From: Crossaster papposus
Lineage: Eukaryota; Echinodermata; Asteroidea; Velatida; Solasteridae
NCBI GenBank assembly: GCA_037893245.1
Contig: JBAIAA010000074.1
Coordinates: forward strand, 3,906,001 to 3,970,000
Length of the DNA stretch: 64,000 nt
Reading direction: 5' to 3'
Part shown: positions 51,701 through 60,700 of the stretch, piece by piece
How positions within the stretch are numbered: position 1 is the stretch's first letter
Layout: every line of letters starts with the position of its first letter
Made by a program: the position numbers and the translations under genes
The notes under the pieces: model-generated
What the model saw: only the letters and a program-made list of their open reading frames with translations
What the model was told of the DNA's origin: nothing
Databases searched by the model: none

Positions 51701-54700
51701 AGTTACTTGTACCGGTACATGTATGAAAGCTGTTTAAGTTTAAACTTAGAACCCACAAAATGCTGGATTGTCCAATTTTGTTTGAAAAGCAGCTTTCAAA
51801 TTCTGAGTACCATTTTGCTATTGTACATGTATGCATACGTATGTACATGTACATGAGAACTTTCTGAAAGGTTCTGTTTATGGTCTTGGAGGATCTAATT
51901 ACCATAGACACACCAGGTAAAGCAATGGGTGGCCTACATATTGTACCAGTAGTTTCTGGGTTAAATTTGAAAATAAAATATACTTAAGCGGGATATAACG
52001 GCTTTAGGAAATGACAGTTGAAAACAGGTGTTTATTGGTACACAGTAAATTGGTACACATTTCATGCAGAAAATGTAGCACATGTTTGCGACATGCAAGT
52101 TACCCCGCGGAAAACACAGATAACAAAACTAACACACACAGCCTGGAACTGAGATAACTCTGAAACGGCTTAAAAGCGCACTGAAGTCAATTGGTTACCA
52201 GTTTTAAATGTACTGAATTGGTCAAACGTGGAGGAAAATAAGGTAGAACCAACAAACTTACATGAAGAAAACCTCCAATGCTCAGTCAAATTTTAACTAA
52301 AGCTGACTGTCAATCCCTAATTAAATCTGGCGTTACAAAGTTCCACGTAGATCGCCAGGTCCGATGTACAAGGAAAACTACATACTGACTTTAGTGTGAA
52401 TAATCACACAAACAGCAAATACTTGTACACACAAGTTACGTACATATTGCAAGCACGTTGTTTCGTTGTTCACAATAGAAAGTGAAATTTGTTGCTTTTT
52501 ATGGAAATCACAACATAAAAAGCCATGTATATGAGCCATATATGAGCCATATAATATAATATAAGAGCAAGAAGTGAGGTTTTCCGACAGTGACATGTAG
52601 CCAGAATTTTGTTTATATATATTTATTTTGAAGATACATGTAGAAAACTTCTAAAACAGGCAGTTGGATTTTTGCATAGTTTAAAAGGTTTAGGATGTAC
52701 ACATAATATATTAAAGATTATAATTAAAAAAAAAATTCTGATGGGGTTTCATAGAATAAAGCCTCTAAAACATAAAATCCTGACAGTAAATTACACGGTA
52801 CAGGTTTTTCGAATTAATTTACAAATTTATAAATCTCAGGCATTACATGTATACTCAATGTACAACTTGGAGTTATCCCGTTAGCTACTCGATAGCAAGA
52901 TCTACCGGTACGTACCAGTACAATGGCTTTTGGCCAGCATTATTTACCGGGCAAAGATTCAAGTTGGCTCAAGTTAGTATAAAGGTCTTGACTGCCAATA
53001 ACATGAGTACGGAAAAGGGGATTCTTTATGAGATATTAATGAAACTAAAACAATGAAGAATACAGGTATACAGTTCTACATTACTGAAAGAATTAAGTTT
53101 CATAACGGATGTTGTCGTATTAAGAATTTGTTTAATTGTTTTGTTTTTAGCCGGAATGGTAATTTCCGGCAAATAAATAAAGAAACAAGAACACCACAAG
53201 TATCTGCTTGGTGATTACTACTACCGTACTTAAAACTAAAAGTGATCATCTACGGTGCAACCACTGTGATTACATTATGTAAATGAAAACATATATTATG
53301 TAAATTATGCAAATTAACACAGAAACCAAAACAGTGGTGAAGGCTGGGTCGCAATTGTGGATGATCGCGGGTCACGCAGTCGCACGATTGGTCGTGCCAC
53401 CTGAGGTTTGGTGGTGCCATCTACATACCGGTAGGCGTAGATTTCCTGAAAGATTGGGGGAGGGGGAAAGGGGGGAGGAGAAGGGCGGGGGGAAGAAGGG
53501 GGGAGGAGAAGGGGGGGGGGGGGGAGAAGGGGGGGGAGGGGGAAGGGGGGAGGGGGAAGGGGGGGGGGGGGAGGGGGAAGGGAGGGGGATGGAAGGGGGG
53601 TTTTAATCCGGATTATTCGGATAACATTTGACTAAGAATAACGAGTACAAATATTTTTTCATTCTTAGTCACATGTTGGGGGATTACATCCTCCCAATCT
53701 CCCTAGGAATCTACGCCTATGGCCACCTGTTTTTTGAACCCGCGATCGATAATGCGAGCAGTCGCTGATTGCCACCACTACTGTAGTCGCACGATAACCT
53801 ACGATTGATCTTGCCAACGATTGATCTTCTTTAATCGTTGGTGATCGCATGAACACGCGTACCACCAATCATATGATAATCACCAGTCTTAATAAGCGAT
53901 CGCAGTATGCGATCGCTAATGGAGATCATAGCAAACATTGCCGATGGGTTGTACCTCGGCCAAATCCCCACCAATCGCACGATCCAGAAATCATACGATC
54001 CGGTGTGAATGAGGGTCACACTACAAAAGTGATAATTATTGACAGCGGAAAAATTGACTACGTCACAAAATTGTGTTTTATTTTCACATTCACAGGAAGA
54101 AGAATTCCAAATTTAGCTGCTTAAAAAGTATTGAGAAGCTAAAATAAGCAATATACAAATCACAATTAGATGTAGAAGATTACACACTTTTCTCTTCAAA
54201 TTTTTTTTTTTTTAAGTTGCAGAGAATATAGTTCTTTGGGAAAGAAAAAACAACAAAAACAACTATAATAGAAGGAAACTAAATTATTGCGCTACATATC
54301 CTGTAATTTTTTTCACAAATTTGCATAGTATTTTCGAAATTCGCAATCACCGGAAGGCGATCGTCAAAAAAACATGAACAAAATAAGAATAACTGCTTGA
54401 CGCCGGTTGAAAACAAATGCTGTTTTTCGTGCTTTTCTCGGCATCATTGACTGTAAAACTTAGTTAAACAGCTCAGTTAAACGGTGTTTACTATAAAATA
54501 CAACCCCCCAAATCCACCCATTCATGATAATTCAAGCAATTACCAATATACAATGGTGTATCCTACCTTTAAGTCGGGTGCTTTCAGCTTCTACATGTGT
54601 ATCATATACAGATTTGTAACTGTTGTTCATAGTTTCAGTTCCAGAAGGGGAACCCCTTACACGATGTGTGAAAGTTAATGCCTCAGATCCAATATCATCA

Positions 54701-57700
54701 CGCAGGACAAGATCAATTTGATCTGCTGGCTTCAAATCTAATGGAACTTATCATTTGTTGGCGAGCTACACATCATTTTAGCTCTGCAATTTAAAATCAC
54801 ATTAGTTCCTGCAACTCGGTAGCTTAGATTTCTTGAAATGAGGGGAGTCATCAAATGCACAATGAACAAAATTAAAGAGGTTCATTGTTCAAAACAAATT
54901 TCTAACAACTTTAGAGTTGTGCATCGGAAACGGGTAAACGAATACCCGTCTGTTTATGTCAGGAACCAAATTCCAGATTGTAGAATCGAGTACCCGTAGC
55001 AAATTATACAAACTACATAGCAGGGTTCGACCTTGGCGGTCGCCCGGTCGCCAAATGCGAGTGAAACTTGCGGCGGGCGAGTGAAAACCCTTCCCCCAGT
55101 CGCCCGCCAGGCGAGTCAAAATAAACGTGTATTTAATTACCTTATGCTGTGTAAAACCAGGCTGTGTGTAACACTGTCCAGTATAGTACATGTTCCTTCT
55201 TATATTACTCCATGATGTAATGTAGTTCCTAAATAAAACTGATAACGTTTTTTATTGCCCGGGAGATTAAGAGGTTGTTTTGTCTATGGTTAAGTCTTCG
55301 GTTCCTGTCTGATAAACGTTTGCGTTGTTTTTATTTTTAATTAAAAGCCATACATGTACATGGAATACCAATGGCAAAAAGTCAAAGTCATAGGCCAAAA
55401 GATCAACTCACCAATACAGAAAGCAAAGGACTGGATCTCGCCATATTCCTCTTTGATGAAGCACTGTTCCAGGACCACAACCCCTTGGACCTCCGACAAG
55501 AGGTCGCGACCTTTGAAGTAGAAAAGAAGGTTGCCTCGAAGACGGCACCATCTCTCGCTGTAAGCTAAAACGAGATGCAAAAGAAAAATTAGAAGTACAT
55601 GTAGAATTACACAAATGCCTTGGAGTTTGGGTAACATTTTGAAGAAAACTTTTGCAGACAATGTACATGTACATGTGCAGCAAGACTTTTTTCTTCATGT
55701 AAAGGAGTACATGTAAATATTATCAATTATTTGACAGTTTAACCATAACCCACTAGGGTGGGTGTAAATTTATATCAATTAATATCAATTAATATCAATT
55801 AATATCAATTAATATCAATTTATATCTTTCAATACAAACTCTGCAGACTGTCTGCAGAATTCTTTGGAATTCCGCTGCTGCTAAGGCCAACTGTCAGTGG
55901 ATTCCACACACTGATGTTTATTGATGCGTAACCAAATGAGCCTGGTGGTCTCCTAACTAGCCCGTAAATAAAGATGACATTTACATGTAGCCTGCAGAGT
56001 TTGCAGATAGTCATTATTGAAGAAAAAAACTTAATTAATACCAGCAGCCATTCAATACTTGGAATAATGCTTTACAGTTTAACAGTATTTGAATCAAGCG
56101 AAATAACCAAATATCAACACTCTTAAAGGAAGGATACAACATTGGTAATTGCTTGAATTATCAGAAACGGGTAGATTTGGAGGGTTGTATTTTATAGTAG
56201 ATACCGTTTAACTGACCTTTCCAAAATTAAAAAAATCATGGAAGCTGAGAAAAGCACGTAAAACAGCGGTTTTGTTTGCGATCGCCGTCCGTTTTCGAAA
56301 TAATTACAGGATATTTAGCGCAATCATTTTGCTGGATGCCTAGAATCATTATTTACTTTTAAATGAGTAAGATATTTCTCAATAATTCGGTAGTAAATAT
56401 TTTCGATATCTGCAAATGGTGTATCCTACCTTTAATTTTGGTGTTGTCATTTTGGTGTTTCCAGTGTGCATTCTTAGCCCATTTGTGGGGTGTTGTGCGG
56501 TAATATGGTAATGTTTGACTCGTGTGCGATGGTAGCGTATGAGGGTTCAAACCTTGACGGGAACATGATACTGTACCTGTGTTCTTAGGCAAGACACTTG
56601 CCTCTCTCCACCCAGGAGTATAAAAGGGTACATGTAAAGGCAGAGACCTCATTGCGCATCTCTAATGCCTAAATGGTCTCGTTCTTGATGAATAGGGGTA
56701 ACAAATGTTAAGCAAAATTTTATCGATCTCTGGCTGTGCTCCATGGTAATCGGACATGTAGGGTCGTAGAATACATGTAGCTGTCTACATGTACATGTCA
56801 TTGACTCGACCACGTTGTTGCTCTGTCCTTCGCAGTTCAGCTTCTTAGTTGTGAGTAAAGATGATTATTATTATTACCGTATTTTTTCTGGCAACCCGTT
56901 TTACAATTTGTATATTTGGAAAATTTGTGAACAACCAACTTAACGTAAAACAATAAGATTTGTATTATTTAATTGTAAGTGTATGCACCCATGTTATTAA
57001 TATACTAGGCTCACAGTACGGTACAGGCATTCAAGGTGACTGTAGAAATATTTTCAACATGTTGAAAACTTTTGGGCTAACTACGGCCATATCATGGCTC
57101 TAGTACCGGTACGTTCTAGTACGTTCAGAACTACGGTCCACTACATTTAACTACGACTACATGTACGTTCAACTACATGTACGTTCATGACCGTAAGATG
57201 TGACCACCACTTTAATACACAAAGTTGCAGATGCTATCCAAAACTGTGCCTGCATTTTGTGTCAAAAGCAAACACCAGTGGTTCAAAAGCGGTCTCCATT
57301 GCTCGATTCGTACAAAATCTTCACCGACATGCACGTCTAGCCCACAGGAAATTCACACTCACATAAGGGAAGGAAAACTTAGCATGGATCCTAGATATCC
57401 GCTATATATAGCCGGCCGGCCTATGAAAAGCCGAGAGTTCAACCCCTCTTGGGGATTCCCCTTATTTCGGACCAGGACGTGCCTTCCAAAAGAAATAAAA
57501 TCAATAATGCGAACTAATGTTCCTGATGACAAGTGGGCATGGCATGTACATGTACCGGTACCTACCGGTAGCGCTACTTCTGGCCCAAGTTCAAATTTAG
57601 GCAACTTTCAGGTCAAGTGTGAAATTTGATTTTCTTGTGGTAGCGTCAGAAAAGGCAAGCCACTGTACAGTAGTAGCGAGTAAAATGCATAATGGGTGTG

Positions 57701-60700
57701 TAGATGTACAGTACATTATCCGTTGGAAAATAGCCGTGGTTGGCTTAGGTTTAAGGCATGGCATATTTGATACGATCCAGCAAAATCAGTCGGAATTAGG
57801 GAAATCTGATTTTAAGTTATGGACCAGAATATTTCAATATTTTGGTGCAAAAAGTAACAGGAAAATGTATTCATCAAAATTCAAAGAAGTACAGATCTTG
57901 ACAGTTCGGGAGAGAGACTAGACGAATAGCTCAGTTGGTAGAGAGCTGGACAAGTTTGGCGGTCAGCCAAGGTTCACATCCCACTTCCAATTCAATTTCA
58001 TTTACCGGTAGTTAATAAACAAACAAACTTAATTGTACATTTCCTAACTGATTACTTGAATTAAGGAGTTTGAGAAATCCAGGAAGAAATGTCCTTTCTC
58101 TTCTGAAACTGAACAACTCATTCAGGATTCTTCTCAGATTGTAGGTTGTATTCTTGTCAGGCCATGTATAGGTAGCTTTCAGTGCAATTTAGAGGAATCA
58201 CCCCGAAGACATTTACAATGAAATTAGTTTGGTATTCCAACTGCGCATGTGCACATGAAGATTTGACAATTTTTCTTTCGAAAAACATCTCATTGTATGC
58301 GTGCAAAAGCATAGTGGGTACCAGACAAATTAAAGCGATTACCGTGTTCTTAACCAGTTTGCGCCGTGATTATTTTAACATCACCGAGCCGACGCGCGGG
58401 ATTATTTTTAACGAAACTCGATCCGAAGCAGATTCAGGCCGCCAGTACCGGGAAGCACACCCCTGACATTTCCAGCATTGCTCGTGGCGTGTTTATGCAT
58501 CATCCGTTTTGAATCTGGGGAAAACTTTTCGTTTATATTCGTCAACCGGCGCGAACTGGTTAAGTAAAAATCGTCAAAAAAACGTTTGGACAGCAAAATG
58601 TTTTTAGGTGTCTTGTGTGTCCAAACTTTGGTTTGAACAAAAGTTTTCATCGCCTTTTCGATTGCACGAGAAAATGCAGAATGTGGATTCGGTGTAAACC
58701 ACATCCCCATGTACTGGAATGTAGCCTTGTGTACATTAATCTGCCGCATTTATCCCAAGAGCTAGAGAAAACCGAATACCGAACTGGTTTATTGACGACC
58801 AAGTGTTCACTTTTAGAACAAGTAATTTTGGGGGGTGAGAGGGGGGTGGGAGGGGGGCGTGTTTTGCCCTCCAAATCATTCCTCTTTAGTCCCCTCTCAC
58901 TTCTATTCCGTCTGCTTTGCATTGTCTTTTCCTGGGGAAGCTGCACTGGGGGAAGGGGGGAAGGGGGGCTGTGGGTAGGGAAGGGGCCTATTAGGACATT
59001 GCTCCTCTCAGTGTCCGTCAGGTTTAACTTGTCACGGGCCGCCAGGGGGTCGTGCAATGTCAACAAATACTGAGAGCTGCCAACTTGACAGCCTGAGTTT
59101 TGGGTATGGAACACCTGTGGCAGTGTTGGCTCGTGGTTAGGGGGTTAAGGGGTAGAGGTAGAGGGTAGGGGAGAAATATTGCAAGTGATATCCATTAAGA
59201 TTAGGGGTGGGAAGGATGTAGAGGTCAACAAATGACCTAGATTACACAGAAGACAAAATTACTTTGTTTTCAAAAAGTGAGCACAAATTAGGTTGTTAGC
59301 CTTTTTTTTGGGGGGGAAGGGATCCTTAACTTTTTTATGGTATTCATAAGCTACTTTGTCACATCACAATGTTGCACATTTCTTATAAAAATATGATATA
59401 AATACGATCTTTTTTTATATTATATATATGATATACCGGTACATGTACTGTATGTAATGTATTCATGAAAACGTGCCACGTTGTCGTGCGGCAAATTGGG
59501 GACACGATACATGTGTAAATTGGCCATGATGAATCTCGCAGTTACGAATAGTCACAAATTTAGCTTTGCAAATTGTAGTACAGGTACAGGTACATGTAAT
59601 TGTGGCTTATATTGCGTTATGGCACTGCAGCAGGCTTGCGTACTGTGGCTAGGAGGATCACATCAACTCAGTTTACTGCGATTTGTGGGTTTACTGCGAT
59701 TTGTGGTTTTACACAGCTTGTGGCTTATATTGCGTTATGGCACTGCAGCAGGCTTGCGTACTGTGGCTAGGAGAATCACATCAACTCAGTTTACTGCGGT
59801 TGGTGGTTTTACACGGCTTGTGGCTTATATTGCATTATGGCACTGCAGCAGGCTTGCGTACTGTGGCTAGGAGGATCACATCAACTCAGTTTACTGCGGT
59901 TTGTGGTTTTACACGGCTTGTAGCTTATATTACGTTATGGCACTACAGCAGGCTTGCGTACTGTGGCTAGGAGGATCACATCAACTCAGTTTACTGCGGT
60001 TGGTGGTTTTACATGGCTTGTGGCTTATATTGCGTTATGGCAATCCAGCAGGCTTGCGTACTATGGCTAGGAGGATCACATCAACTCAGTTTACTGTGGT
60101 TTTACACGGCTTGTGGCTTATATTGCGTTATGGCACTGCAGCAGGCTTGCGTACTGTGGCTAGGAGGATCACATCAACATAGGGCCTTTTCATATCCCTG
60201 GCTTCGTCTTCGTCTTTGGCTTAAGGCGATTTTTGACTCATAACTGCAAGATCTCCAGCCACATTCTTACGCCTGTTGTACTTCAGAAACTTTCACTCGA
60301 TTGATGTGAACCCAAAAGTTAGACTATTTCAATTTTCTTCCATTTCTATTTGCTTCTCAGTATTTTGGAATTCGAAGGCGAAGCCAAAGCCAAAGACGAA
60401 GCAACGGTTTCGAAAAGGCCCTCAGTTTACTGCGGTTTGTGGTTTTACACGGCTTGTGGCTTATATTGCGTTATGGCACTGCAGCAGGCTTGCGTACTGT
60501 GGCTAGGAGGATCACATCAACTCAGTTTACTGCGGTTTGTGGTTTTACATGGCTTGGGGCTAGGAGTAAACATGGCAAGACTAACTGTTGCCTGAAGTAC
60601 TAAACTGACTAGTTACATGTACGGTAAGTATCCTGTCACTCATCACTAGGCCCAATTCCATAATCTGCTAACCACAGGAATTCCATGTTTATGATAACCG

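Noticed and set aside
57225-57921. Two successive plus-strand frames of 134 and 100 codons
   Set aside because: No recognisable domain, no splice signals and no repeat-free homology. They lie in an INPP4 intron. Left as unexplained intronic sequence.
59481-60595. Series of overlapping 76-129 codon frames
   Set aside because: Shifted readings of a roughly 100-bp satellite.
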